Source of the DNA: Tupaia tana
Taxonomy: Eukaryota; Chordata; Mammalia; Scandentia; Tupaiidae
NCBI GenBank assembly: GCA_026018925.1
Contig: JAKSZU010000029.1
Coordinates: 14,435,778 to 14,499,777 of the forward strand
Length of the DNA stretch: 64,000 nucleotides
Reading direction: 5' to 3'
Shown: positions 11,463 to 21,890 of the stretch, in pieces
How positions within the stretch are numbered: position 1 is the first letter of the stretch
Layout of the letters: each line of letters begins with the position of its first letter
The notes under the pieces: model-generated
The model's database searches: none
What the model saw: only the letters and a program-made list of their open reading frames with translations
Told to the model about the DNA's origin: nothing
Made by a program: the position numbers and the translations under genes

Positions 11463-11658
11463 TCTTGTTTGTCTTTTCAAAGAACCAGCCTTTACTTCCA
11501 TTTATTTTCTGTATAGTTCGCTTATTTTCTATTTCATTTATTTCTCTCGAATCTTTATTATTTCCTTTCTCCTGGAGTGTTTTTTCTTTTTTACCTTTTT
11601 TTGGCATATTTTTGCTGTTGCTTTTCCAATTCCCTGAGGCATGATGTTAGTTGATCAG
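11463..11658 (-). repeat. Second copy of a ~190-bp ORF2 segment inside L1-1
   Basis: This segment nearly repeats 9950-10145: both run from TTTGTCTTTTCAAAGAACC to GCATGATGTTAGTTGATCA with few differences. In L1-2 this sequence occurs once, in ORF2. Here the extra copy sits in the ORF1-ORF2 junction region. Confidence 0.85.
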
Positions 11659-11702
11659 GACAGGATAGTCCTGTTCCTAGAACAGGACTCTTTTCAGAGT
11701 TT

Positions 11703-11969
11703 ATTTTTTTATTTTTTTGGACAGGTTTTTGCTATAGGGCACGTGCACTCGCCAGACAGACAGAGAGAGACAGAGAGACAGAAAGTGAGAAATCACCCCC
11801 CAGGGGGGTTGGTCATGCTGCAATCCCTTCTCCTCCATTCTCCTCTCGGGATCTTGGTCATGCACGCATACACGCCCGGCGTGAGTTTAAGCCTCTGGGT
11901 CCGGGACTCGAACTGTGGTTGACTACGTGGGAGTCCAGTGACATAGCCATTACTCTAACTGCTGGTCCC
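11703..11969 (-). repeat. SINE-A, full length, in L1-1
   Basis: Complete minus copy from the T-rich tail to CTGCTGGTCCC. It is flanked by near-identical TTTTCAGAGTTT and TCTTCAGAGTTT, which act as the TSD. Confidence 0.9.
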
Positions 11970-12349
11970 TCTTCAGAGTTTCTTGAAGAGCTGGTCTGGT
12001 GTTGGCAAATTCTTTCAGGTTTTCTTTGTTTGAGAAGATTATGATATTTTTCCCATACGAAGGATAATATTGCTGGATATAATAATTTTGGTTGAAACTG
12101 TTTCTCTCTTAACACTTTCAATATGTCTTCCCATTCTTTTCTTGCTTGAGTTCTTTCTTTTGAAAGGTCTGGAGTTAGCCTGATGGGATGACTTTTGTAA
12201 GTCACTTCTTGTTTCTCTCTTGCCAATTTCAGTACCTTGTCTTTATCTGTGGTCTTGGCTAGTCTGGCTAAGATATGCCTTGGGGAAGATCTTCTTGGGT
12301 TGGTTCTATTTGGAGTCCCTTGTATTTCTTGGGTCTGGATGTGTAAGTG

Positions 12350-12758
12350 TGTGGAGGGCACTGCATACGGAAGCCATCTTGAGCTATCCACCATCTTGAG
12401 CTAGCCACCATCTTGGAAACCATTAGGCTTCACTTCCTCACTGAGCAAACCGTTTCTCAGAAATCATGTGACCAACCGTTCTCCCTGGAAGTGGTTGGGT
12501 TTCTAGGCAACAGGAAAGATGCACCCACACCAATGATTGGTTCATGCTGTTCTATCTCATTTGCACTTTGGGCAATCAATCAATGCCCACCAGCTTGTAT
12601 ATAAGCTCGCTGTTCTTCCTTAATAAATGAGACTTGATCGGCACCTCGTCTTGTCTCCACTCTGTGTGTCTGTCCCATCTCTCACTCCCTCCCCTAGGGA
12701 ACCTGTTCAACTGTCCCGTGGGTCGGGACACTTGGCGCCTAAACAGGGACCCGGGACA
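12350..12758 (+). mobile_element. Solo LTR, class II-like ERV (copy 2) with retained primer site
   Basis: Paralogue of the LTR at 1482. It has a 6-bp TSD, TAAGTG, at 12344-12349 and 12759-12764. TATATAA lies at 12598-12604 and AATAAA at 12622-12627. The LTR proper ends GGGACA at 12730. After it come 28 extra bases holding a primer binding site at 12733-12750 (TGGCGCCTAAACAGGGAC, two differences from the Lys3-type site) and a second terminal GGGACA at the TSD. It sits inside L1-1 ORF1 and is therefore younger than L1-1. No viral genes are present. Confidence 0.9.
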
Positions 12759-13256
12759 TAAGTGCTTCTCTACACTTGGGACATTTTCTTCCAGAATTTT
12801 ATAAAATAAGATTTTCAATACCCATATTACTTTCTTCACTTTCTGGGATACCAATTATTTGGATGTTTGGACGTTTAATGGAGTCTAATATTTCTCGTAT
12901 ATTATCCTCATGTTTTGTTATTTTCTCTATCTTTTTTTTTTTCTAGGTCAGAGGTTTGATCTTCTACATCAGAGATTCAATATTCAGCATGGTCTAATAG
13001 ACTTTTAATACTTTTTGAGAGAATTTTTGATTTCCTGTATTACAGACTTCAACTCTAATAGTTCCATGTGAGTCTTCCTTAGAGTGTCCATTTCTTTCTT
13101 CATATCCTGGAAGGACTTACTAGTCTCCTGTAGCTCATTGTCCCTTTTCCATTGCTCCTGATAGAATTTTGTCACCATGAATGTTCTTATTTTCTTTTCT
13201 GACATTTTGGTAACATCTGTTTTTTCAAGAAACGGAGGGAGTTATTGTGTTCTTTT

Positions 13257-13530
13257 TTTTTTTTTTTTTTTTTTTTTTGGAAAGGTTTTTGCTATAGGGC
13301 GCATGCGCTCGCCAGACAGAGAGAGAGAGACATAGAGACAGAAAGCGAGAAATCACCCCCCAGAGGGGATGGTCACGCCGCAATCCCTTCTCCTCCATTC
13401 TCCTCTCGGGATCTTGGGCACGCACGCACACGCGCCCGGCGTGAGTTTTAAGCCACCAGGTCCAGGACGTGAACCGCGGTCGACTACGTGGGAGTCCAGC
13501 AACATAGCCATTACACTAACTGCTGGTTCA
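13257..13530 (-). repeat. SINE-A, full length, in L1-1
   Basis: Minus copy with a long T run at the left and the head CTAACTGCTGGTTCA at the right. TTGTGTTCTTTT-type sequence on both sides forms the TSD. Confidence 0.9.
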
Positions 13531-13589
13531 CTTGTGTTCTTTTGATGGAAACATATTTCCTGGTTTATTCAGACCTGAGGATCTTTTTC

Positions 13590-14243
13590 TACTTCTAGCC
13601 ATGGGGAGAGGTATTCACTTTTGGATACCTTTTTTGAAAATATTTCTTTGACTGGGAACAAGTGTGCTTCCTTTTTTGTAGATTGATGTGTGCCAAAGTC
13701 TCTCTTTTGCTGTGTTTTGCAATGTGGTCTGCACAGGAGGAGTCTTCTATTCAGGAATCTGAGGAGTAGTCTTTCCTTTTTTTGCAAGTTGTTATGTAAA
13801 AGGGAGAATCCCAGGGAGCATCACAATTCCAGGGTATTTAAAAATTGTGATTCAAGATCTCTCTAGCCCCTTATGGTGCATGGAGGATTGGCAGGAGATG
13901 ACAATATAAGATGGAAGATAAAAAAGTATGAAAGAGAATAAATAAAGTGTGCAGTGCATGATTTTTCCAGGAGTATGGAGATGGAAATGGGTTCTGCTGA
14001 AGAGCTGGGGGTAGTCCTGTGGGGTAAGGAAAAATGGTAAATTAACAAAAGAAAGAAGAGAAGGGGAAAAAAGGTCTACCTTGCTGACAGAGAGAGAGGA
14101 TTACTGGGTTTGGGCAACTGAAGCTGGAGCTGGGGCAGGGAGGCCCTGCCTAAGTGTTCCTTAGGCCAGGAGTCTGGAAATGGAAATGGGTTCTGCTGAA
14201 GAGCTGGAGGCAGTCCTGTGGGGTAAGGAGAAGTGGGAAATTC
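13590..14243 (-). promoter_or_regulatory. L1-1 5'UTR with two ~195-bp tandem monomers
   Basis: The sequence around GGAAATGGGTTCTGCTGAAG occurs at about 13982 and again at about 14177. The flanking CAGTCCTGTGGGGTAAGG and the A-rich end are conserved in both, so the unit repeats at about 195 bp up to the 5' end of the element. Tandem 5'UTR monomers act as promoters in mouse L1 families. That these do so is inference. Confidence 0.7.
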
Positions 14244-14319
14244 TTTAGTCATATTCTTAAAGAAATTTCTTATTTTCTTCCTATATTATTGATCCTCCTT
14301 TAAAATCATCTCTGTTCAG

Positions 14320-14585
14320 GGAACCAGCAGTTAGTGTAATGGCTATGTTGCTGGACTCCCACGTAGTCGACCGCAGTTCGTGTCTCGGACCCGGTGGCTT
14401 ACAACTCACGCTGGGTGCGTGTGCGTGCATGCCCAAGATCCTGAGAGGAGAATGGAGGAGAAGGGATTGCGGCGTGACCATCCCCCTGAGGGGTGATTTC
14501 TCACTTTCTGTCTCTATGTCTCTCTCTGTCTGTCTGGCGAGCGCATGCGCCCTATAGCGAAAAACTTCTCAAAAAAAAAAAAAAA
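14320..14585 (+). repeat. SINE-A, young, perfect TSD
   Basis: Full-length plus copy with a perfect 12-bp TSD, ATCTCTGTTCAG, at 14308-14319 and 14586-14597. It lies about 300 bp upstream of V2R exon 2. Confidence 0.95.
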
Positions 14586-14878
14586 ATCTCTGTTCAGACA
14601 ACAGTGTTATTATCCAGCTAAATGACACTTCATCCCACTCACAAGGCCTTCAAAGCCTCTTTTCATTGTTTGGACGTGATTTGCTTAAGCAGAGGTAAAA
14701 ATACATTCAAGGTTTTCTGAAAACCTGGGAACATTATTCACACTAGCTCTGAGTACCATTGCACAGCATCTCTGAATTGCAACCTGGGCCTATAAATTTA
14801 TGTCTTTTGCTTGGTTGAAGGATTTACCCTGAATCACATGACTTGACTGTATTTTCTAATGCTCTCCCCTCTGTTTAG

Positions 14879-15170
14879 GTACCAATGGAAAAACTATCGA
14901 TATGTATTGGCCTTTTACTTTGTCATTGATCAGATCAATAAGAGTCTCCATTTGCTCCCCAACCACTCCCTTGGTTATGCTTTCCACAATGCATTTCCCA
15001 GTGATAAAAGAACTTTAGAAAATGCTCTATTTTTGCTCATTGGAGGGAATCAGTCCCTGCCAAACTACAACTGCCAGATACAGAAACAACCTGTTGCTAT
15101 TATTGCAGGAAACATGCCAACATTTTCAGCCCAAGTTGGAACCCTATTGGAGCTTTACAAAAATCCACAG
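14879..15170 (+). pseudogene. V2R exon 2 (Venus-flytrap N-terminal lobe)
   Basis: A 292-bp exon between an acceptor (CTCTGTTTAG, AG at 14877-14878) and a donor (GTAAGTGG at 15171). The first base completes a codon, and it ends in phase 0. It encodes an intact stretch with V2R landmarks: YVLAFYFVIDQINK, LLPNHSLGYAFHN, LPNYNC, and VGTLLELYKNPQ at the end. Family members typically read FAIDEIN...LLPN(I/H)SLG and TLLELYKFPQ here. No disabling mutation is visible in this exon. Confidence 0.93.
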
Positions 15171-15397
15171 GTAAGTGGATTGTCAGGTTAAGGAATGAGA
15201 ATCAGATAGCTCCTTATGTAATCCTTTTACATCTGAGCAAAGAAGATGTGGAATCTGGGATTACATACCCCTAGAGGTCCTCAGAACTTCTCTTGGTTGT
15301 TTCAGCACAATTTGCTTAAACAGAGCAAAAAAGGCAAGGTTCTTTTCTAGGTCATGGGACTATTAACAGTACAAGGATTAGAAAGAAAAAGAGCTGT

Positions 15398-15935
15398 AGT
15401 AGGCCAGCTGGTGATATGGTGGTTAATGTGCCTGGATTTCACTTGGCTTACTGCATCGCTCAAATCTTTTTTTTTTTTTTTTTTTTTTTTGGAAAGGTTT
15501 TTGCTATAGGGTGCGTGCACTCACCAGACAGACAGAGAGAGACAGAGAGACAGAAAGTGAGAAATCACCCCGCAGGGGGTTTTGTCATGCTGCAATCCCT
15601 TCTCCTCCATTCTCCTCTTGGGATCTTGGGCACGCACGCACATGAGTCAGGCATGAGTTTTAAGCCACCGGGTCCAGGATGTGAACCGTGGTCAACTACG
15701 TGGGAGTCCAGCAACACAGCCATTATGCTAACTGCTGGTGCCCTCATCACTCAAATCTTGATTTTGGTATCCTGAAGAATACACTGGGCATATGTACTCG
15801 CATGCCCTAAATCCAACATAGAAGGGATATTGGTATGACCATCCCTTATGAGGGGTGATTTCTCACTATCTCTCTATCTCTCTGTGGCAAGCACACATAA
15901 TTTAACTTGCCCTATGACAAATTAAAAATAAAAAA
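15398..15935 (+). repeat. SINE-A, old copy split by a nested young SINE-A
   Basis: The head is at 15398-15468 (GGCCAGCTGGTGATATGGTG) and the remainder at 15746-15935, ending CCCTATGACAAATTAAAAAT. The interruption is the young minus SINE-A at 15469-15745. Confidence 0.8.
15469..15745 (-). repeat. SINE-A, young, nested
   Basis: Full-length minus copy. The TSD ATCGCTCAAATCTT / ATCACTCAAATCTT has one mismatch. Confidence 0.93.
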
Positions 15936-17214
15936 GAAGCAATATCTGTTAAGTTCCACCCAAATTTTTCTCCATAGCCATGATATCCAAACCCCAGTGA
16001 TGGGAATATTGATGGTTTTCTTAAAGATGGTTTCTAAAAAGTGCACACAATATAGGGAACCATCCCATTTTGGGACAGGACAATATTAAGGGGCATTCAG
16101 AGGACAATTAGACACAAAAATATAAAAACCTTTGTATTCATTATCACTTTGGAAAAATAGATAATAGTCCAACACTGGAGATCCTCCAAACTCACAAAAT
16201 AGCTTAGTTTCCCCAGCTGAGGTTTACCAGCTCCCTCTGCCCTTTCTCACATCCATGCAGGTGGATCCCTTAGAAGCAGTTTCAGTTACTCTCTGCATGA
16301 CAACTGTCCACATCAGATATTCTTCCAAGGAAATTGTCTTATAAAAGTTTCAGGAGACTTTACTGGTAAACACAGCATTAGCATGAAATAATTATGTTGT
16401 AGAAAAAATTGTTTTAAAAATATCATAGAGGCTATGTGCTTGTGTTTTCAAGACAATATATTTTAAGCTGTGTTGATAAGCTACAGTATGAAAAATTCAA
16501 TACATAATTTTTTTTCAGAGTTTAATATTTTAGACTTGGCATCTAGGTAAGGAAGCCTCTGATCCACATTGTCACATTGGCCCAGGAAGGCAGAATCACC
16601 AACATTTGGTTGCACCATCTTTATAAAGTTTATGCATACCTCAGTTCTCACTGTAGGCAATAAACCATGTATTGAACCTCATAGTTTTTCTTTCATGCTT
16701 TGATCTGGAAGTGATATTGTTACCTGTACTAGTCACATGTCCTTTCTAAAAATAATGGGATTGAATACAGTCTTCTCATGGTCATATTGACAAAATAGAA
16801 TCATTTCCACAGCATAAAATCTCATCACGGAATATTCCATTGTATTGTCTAAACAGGAAGAGAATTAGCTCCTCCTTGTGTAGGGGGAAATTTTTAAATA
16901 TCACACTAAATTCAGAACCAGATTATTTTAATTTTTTGGCTGATTCCAAAACTGTATTTTTCAAAATAAAAATTACACAGTTTTAGAGACAATATAAACA
17001 AGAATGGCAAAAAATGTTGCTCAGGCATAAGCATATACAGATGCGTTAATTATACACATATGGTTAGAGTGTGCTTGTAAGTGTGCTTGGAAATATACAT
17101 ATGGTTCTGGACATGTACACTGTATAGTGTTACAATTCTATATTCAAACTAGGAAAATTGATGGTATGTTACATTCACTTATAAGTACACAAAATGCAAA
17201 ATACAGTTCATCTT

Positions 17215-17440
17215 GGAAGACACAAGCCTCATGGATTCTGCAAACTAGCCATTTTGGGGGAACAGAAATCAAGACTTCCCACTGATAATTTGGCCTCTGG
17301 CACACAAAACTCGCATGGAGAAGCAAAGGGAAGAGGGCTTCTTGAAGACACAAGGCTCATGGATTCTGCAAACTAGCCATTTTGGGGGAACAGAAATCAA
17401 GACTTCCCACTGATAATTTGGCCTCCGGCACACAAAACTC
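17215..17440 (+). promoter_or_regulatory. HAL1-A 5'UTR: two tandem monomers
   Basis: The unit starts at GAAGACACAAG (17216 and 17344, period 128 bp). It contains CTCATGGATTCTGCAAACTA and GACTTCCCACTGATAATTTG in both copies. HAL1-B has one such unit, and HAL1-C has full and partial ones at a 113-bp period. Monomer arrays at L1 5' ends usually act as promoters, so a promoter role is inferred. Confidence 0.8.
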
Positions 17441-17570
17441 ACGTGTTTCTTGTTTGTTTTTTTTTTTTTTGCTTTTTGCTGTTGTTTCTCCCTTTCTGTT
17501 TCCTTTTCTGCACACTCCTCAATGCTCAGATTGAACTTCCAAGTTTGGGAAGAAACTGACCATCAACCAG

Positions 17571-18464
17571 ATGACTAGAAATCGCTGCAGGACCACAAGA
17601 AATATGGGAAAGCAGGAAAATACCTCTCCCCCAAGGGAAAAGGATAACTCTTCTTCATCCACACACAGTTCAATGGAAATCTTGGAAATGTCTGATAAAG
17701 AATTCAGAACATTTATAATGGCAAAGCTAACAGAGATGGAAGAGAAGAGAGACAATGAATTATTGAAGAGGAAGGAGAAAGAAGTTGTCGAGTTCCAGGA
17801 GGTGAGGAAATTCATGCAAGATCTAAAAGAGGAATTTCACACTTTACAAAAGAATCAGATGGAACTGTTAGAGATGAAAGCTATAATACAGAAAGTCAAA
17901 ATCTCCCTTGAAAGTATTAAAAGCAGACTAGATCATACAGAAAATAGAATTTCAGACATAGAAGAGAAAATTGCTAGCCTAGAAAAATCCAACATGAAGA
18001 CCAAGAAAATGGTCCCCAAATTTGAGAATAATATACGAGAAAAACTAGATACCATCAAACGTCCAAACATCTGGATAATAGGCATCCCAGAAGGTGAAGA
18101 GACTCATAAGGGCTTTGATAATCTATTCCATGAGATCCTGCAAGAAAACTTTCCAAACCTGGAGAGGCACTCAAAGATTCAGTCCCAAGAAATACAGAGG
18201 ACCCCAAATAGAATCAACCCAAGAAGATCTTCTCCAAGACACATTATAGCCAGACTGACCAAAAGAACAGACAAAGACAAGATACTAACATTGGCAAGAG
18301 AAAAATGGCAAGTTACCTACAAGGGGTATCCCATCAGATTAACAGCAGACCTCTCATCGGAAACAATGCGAGTGAGGAAAGAATGGGAAAATATATTCGA
18401 AGTGTTAAGGGAAAAGCAATTTCAACCGAGAATACTGTACCCAGCAAGATTATCGTTCATTTAG
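17571..18464 (+). pseudogene. HAL1-A ORF1 (ORF1p), stopped near its C-terminus
   Basis: 297 codons starting MTRNRCRTTRNMGKQENTSP. A basic N-terminus is followed by a long coiled coil (about residues 42-150) with the HAL1-specific 11-residue duplication. An RRM-like part contains RPNIWIIGIPEGEE, and a C-terminal RNA-binding domain contains PRRSSPRHIIARL. ORF1p is the trimeric RNA-binding chaperone of L1 particles. Compared with HAL1-B it ends about 36 codons early at a TAG (18462-18464) where HAL1-B has TGG. Otherwise it is open. Confidence 0.9.
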
Positions 18465-18569
18465 GAAGAAAAGACACGAACATTCCCAGATAAACAAAAC
18501 CTGAAAGAATTTACCAGCACCAGACCAGATCTCCAAGAAGTTCTTAAGGGAGTGCTATGTCAGTAAAAT

Positions 18570-19779
18570 TAAATGCAGACACACAGAAATAAGAGTTCAA
18601 AAACTAAGAAAATGGGCAACTTAATTGTAGGGACAATGTTTGGAGATGAATATTATATCCCAGAATTCAATCTGGAAGATCAAAACTTAACAGAAGAAAG
18701 ATTAAGTACATGAGACTGAACTGATGAAACAATATTCTGTGACTTGACTAAAATATTGCTGCTTTTCTCCTAAGCTTTGTTTTCCGGTTTTAAAGGATTT
18801 TTGTCCTGTCTTGAGCTGTTGATAGGTGCATGTACCTACTATTTGAACAGAATGCTAACCTGTTTCTAGGCTTTAAGTTTCAAGGAAATATCATTACCAG
18901 TTCAAAACTGCTCTTCTTGAAATTACCTGCTGAACTTGCTATTGAAAGTAGTTAGATTACTTATGATATTGTGTGATCAACAAAATGATGGGGAAAAAGG
19001 AATGGAAGACAACTGTATATAGCAGAGATAGTGTACTAAGAGAGTGGGAAAGGGCAGAGGGTCAAACATGGGGTAAAAAACATATATATATATATGTATA
19101 CATATGTATGAAAATAGAAATGGAATATTATTGATGATAACATTCATGATTAAGCCACTATGCAGTTTATTCTAGATGGGAAACCACATTTAGTATGTTG
19201 TGATGATGCTCAGGGAATGAATGTTAAGTAATTAAAAAAAAAAGTTGCAGGAGAAAAAAAAATACGGTAAAACTGTTCATATCAAAATTTTAAAAACGGG
19301 CTTATTTGATGACTGCAGTAAGATATATAGCCCCAGCTGGGTACTACTTTATAATATGTTTATTCTACTCACTGAGGTTTATGCCTAAAGTCAGACTTGG
19401 GTTCATGTATAGGTATATATCAGCTGTGCTAGCTATTGGATATATTTAGACTAATTAAGTTCATTAGCAAATCAATTAAATGAGGGGGGGGAGGCAAAGA
19501 AAGCAACCATGGATACCAGAGACAATGTGGGAGGAGGGTGGGACATGGAAGAGGGTGAGGGATAGGGAATCAAGGATGGCAAAACAAAAAACAAAGTATA
19601 CAAGACAGAAGATTTGGAAAATCATTTGCTGAAAACATGTATGTTGATGTGCTTGATTGAGCCAATACACAGTGTATTTTGGATGGAAAATTCATTTGTA
19701 TGCTGTAATGATGTATAGTGAATTAATGTAAAAAATAAATAAATTTAAAGAGAAAAAAAAAGACAGAAGACAAAAAAAA
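18570..19779 (+). other. HAL1-A 3' region: two tandem L1-like 3' modules
   Basis: Two diverged modules follow each other. Each has a purine-rich G/A stretch (GTGGGAAAGGGCAGAGGGTC; GTGGGAGGAGGGTGGGACAT), then a block on the pattern GAT-AAGCCA-TATGCAG..., then TATG(T/C)TGT(G/A)ATGATG near an A-rich end (about 19230 and 19735). A purine-rich tract is typical of L1 3'UTRs. The first module keeps its own internal A-run. Confidence 0.7.
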
Positions 19780-19794
19780 AATACAGTTTATCTT

Positions 19795-20509
19795 CTTTAC
19801 AAAAAAGAAGGGCAATTCACACTTTCCAAGGCGAGGGGCTCTGATTGTAAAGGGAACTGGGTCAGAGTAAAATTTTTGCATTCCCTTTTGACTGTCACCA
19901 AATAGGCAAAACATTTTCTTTTTTAAGATTAAAAAAAAAAAGCTAGCTTGTAAAGTTAATCAATTGAATAACATTTATAAAGTTGCCCACTGACCTCACT
20001 GGCCCACTGGCAAATCCAACCAGCCCCCAGAAATGCTCTGGTGCAGTCTACGATGGATAAATGGCTAATACAGGATTCCTCTCTTCTCTAGAAACAGGTT
20101 CAGATCCCTGCATGGGAAAGCCTTTGTAAATTTAAGTTTATTACACATAACATATACTAATTACTTTTTAGTCACCTGATGCCCTGCAGTTTTATGCTGT
20201 ACAAGACACTTGTACATAGGTGATTGATGTACTTGGGAGGCCACATATTTTGTTCAATATTGTATCTACATTTCACATGCAGAAACTTCAGGGCAGTTAG
20301 TTCAATAATTTTTTTTTTAAAAAAAAGGGTTTTAACTCATTTGCCTTACCAGTAAATTTTGTAAATAACCCCTCCCCACCTCTTAATTTTAGTAAAAATT
20401 GAAAACAAACAGAAAAAGTTGAGAAGTTTGAATTTTTATTAAATGACCCCAACCTGGCATTTAACATTGTGTATAGAAAAAAGTATGAGTTTTTTTTTTT
20501 TTTTTTCAG
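19795..20509. other. End of V2R intron 2, nothing recognised
   Basis: AT-rich sequence that ends in a pyrimidine tract of 16 T and CAG, the exon 3 acceptor (AG at 20508-20509). Confidence 0.6.
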
Positions 20510-21320
20510 GTCACATATGGGCCTTTTGATCCCATCCTTAGTGATAAAGACCAATTTCCATCAGCTTATCAGATGGCCACCAAGGACAGCTCTTTGGTTT
20601 ATGGAATCATCTGTTTGTTGCTGCATTTTTTTGGACATGGGTGGCACTCTATGTATCTGATGATATGCAAGGGGAGCAGTTCCTTCAGGATGTAAAGGCA
20701 AAGATGACCAAAAAGGATATCTGTGTGGCCTTTACAGAAAAGCTCCCTGCCACAAAAGGTGTCCTTTTATATCGTGACTTTTTTGTAAAGAAGACCAGAG
20801 TTTCATCTGCAAATGTGTATATAATACATGGTGATGAAGGGAGTATCCTGAGCTTGAGATTGAAATAAAACTTTTATTTAATTTTGGGAAAGGTATGGAT
20901 CATGAGAAATCTCTAATTCTCAGAGTTGGAAGATAGTTTGCATATTTTGAATTACATGCCATACTCTTTCCATGGAAGCCTTTTTCTTTCAAACCAGAAA
21001 AGGAATATTCCTGGCTTTAAGCAATTTCTCAAGACAGTCAACCCTTTCCAATACCCAGAAGATTTTTATTTCAGTAGACTCTAGGTTTCCTTTTTTCATT
21101 GCTCACTTACTGGGCCACTATGTAGCAAACTTGGAGAATGCCCACCAAATTCTTCCATAGAGTTTCTACCATTTAATTTTTACATGATGACAATGTCTGA
21201 CCCCAGCTATTTTATCTATCATGCTGTACATCTGTGGCCCAAGTTCTTTATAAGATGCTTCTTCAAAATATAGAAATGGGATTTGCAGGAGAGGCAGACC
21301 AGCCTATTCTTCCCTGGCAG
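20510..21320 (+). pseudogene. V2R exon 3 (Venus-flytrap core), disabled
   Basis: This exon starts VTYGPFDPILSDKDQFPSAY, the V2R consensus, in phase with exon 2. A frameshift near 20630 moves the frame to WVALYVSDDMQGEQFLQDVK. In that frame stops fall at 20866-20868, 20914-20916 and 21082-21084, with recognisable V2R sequence on both sides (GKVWIM; IPGFKQFLKTVNPFQYPEDF; CPPNSSIEFLP). A second frameshift near 21230 restores VAQVLYKMLLQNIE ... ILPWQ before the donor GTAAAC at 21321. This exon alone kills the gene. Confidence 0.93.
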
Positions 21321-21359
21321 GTAAACATTCTTCACAAGCACCTGATGATGTTGGGAGGC

Positions 21360-21625
21360 ATTTTATTTTTCATTTTTCTAAAAACAAATATTTCTGCCAT
21401 AGGCCATGTGCTCTCACCAGAGAGACATATTGAGAGAGAAAGAGAAATCATTCCCCAGGGGGTATGGCCACAAAACAATTCCTTCTGCTCCATTCTCTTC
21501 CTGCGATTTGGGCACCAGGCGTACACTCTTGCCTGGCGTGATTTTCCACATTACAGATCTGAGATTCAAACCATGGTCAGTCATATGGGAGTGCTCCATA
21601 ACCATCAAATCACCTCTGATCCTGA
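21360..21625 (-). repeat. SINE-A, old copy
   Basis: Minus copy just inside V2R intron 3 (GCCATAGGCCATGTGCTCTC ... ACCTCTGATCC). Confidence 0.7.
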
Positions 21626-21628
21626 AGG

Positions 21629-21890
21629 GTTTTTTTTTTTAATTATTTTTTATTTAGCTTTTTCTCTTTGAGCCAGTGTGCTTACCAGAAAGGAGAAAGG
21701 CAGAAGAAAAGTGAAAATCACGTTCTAGGGACATGTCCATGCTGCATACAGGTCTTCTCTAGTCTCTTCTCAGGATTTTGGGCATGCTCCCACACATGCC
21801 TGTCATGGTTTTCAAGCCTCCAGATCCAGAACTCAAACTGTGGTAGGTCATGTGGAAACTCGGTCACCCTAACCACAAAGCCATCTGCGT
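21629..21890 (-). repeat. SINE-A, old copy
   Basis: A second minus copy placed directly after the previous one. Core TTCTCTAGTCTCTTCTCAGG and head ACCACAAAGCCATCTGCG. Confidence 0.65.

Larger units (their letters stand above)
11970..13590 (-). pseudogene. L1-1 ORF1 relic, split by an LTR and a SINE
   Basis: ORF1p pieces are readable on the minus strand. The C-terminal RNA-binding part is at 11980-12340 (motifs PRRSSPRHILARL and REKQFQPKLLYPA). The coiled-coil part is at 13005-13205 (KRDNELQETSKSF, MELLELKSVIQEIK). The protein is broken by a solo LTR at 12350, a SINE-A at 13257 and frameshifts. Unlike the HAL1-like copies it lacks the 11-residue duplication in the coiled coil. Confidence 0.85.
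8455..14243 (-). mobile_element. L1-1: full-length LINE-1 with internal deletion, four nested insertions
   Basis: A minus-strand L1 is bounded by a 13-bp TSD, TTTAGTCATATTC, at 8442-8454 and 14244-14256. In element order it has a 5'UTR (about 13590-14243), ORF1 (about 11980-13590), ORF2 (about 8950-11400) and a 3'UTR to 8455. The TSD at the far end of the 5'UTR shows that it inserted essentially full length. Compared with L1-2 it lacks roughly 1.5 kb of ORF2 at about position 9295, which removes the catalytic reverse-transcriptase core. It is also broken by three SINE-A copies, a solo LTR and an unidentified insert of about 135 bp, so it is dead. Confidence 0.9.
17215..19779 (+). mobile_element. 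HAL1-A: full-length half-L1-like retrotransposon
   Basis: A 2565-bp insertion is bounded by a 15-bp TSD with one mismatch (AATACAGTTCATCTT at 17200-17214, AATACAGTTTATCTT at 19780-19794). It contains two tandem 5'UTR monomers, one ORF1, and then directly a 3' region of about 1.2 kb with no trace of endonuclease or reverse transcriptase. The same ORF1-to-tail junction occurs in HAL1-B, -C and -D, so loss of ORF2 is a family feature and not a private deletion. HAL1-type elements are known L1 derivatives moved by L1 ORF2p in trans. That L1 supplied the machinery here is inferred from the TSD and A-rich tail. Confidence 0.9.
15171..20509 (+). other. V2R intron 2
   Basis: It holds an old SINE-A split by a young one (15398-15935), about 1.26 kb of unrecognised AT-rich sequence (15936-17199), the HAL1-A insertion (17215-19779), and about 715 bp of unrecognised sequence before exon 3. 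Confidence 0.8.
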
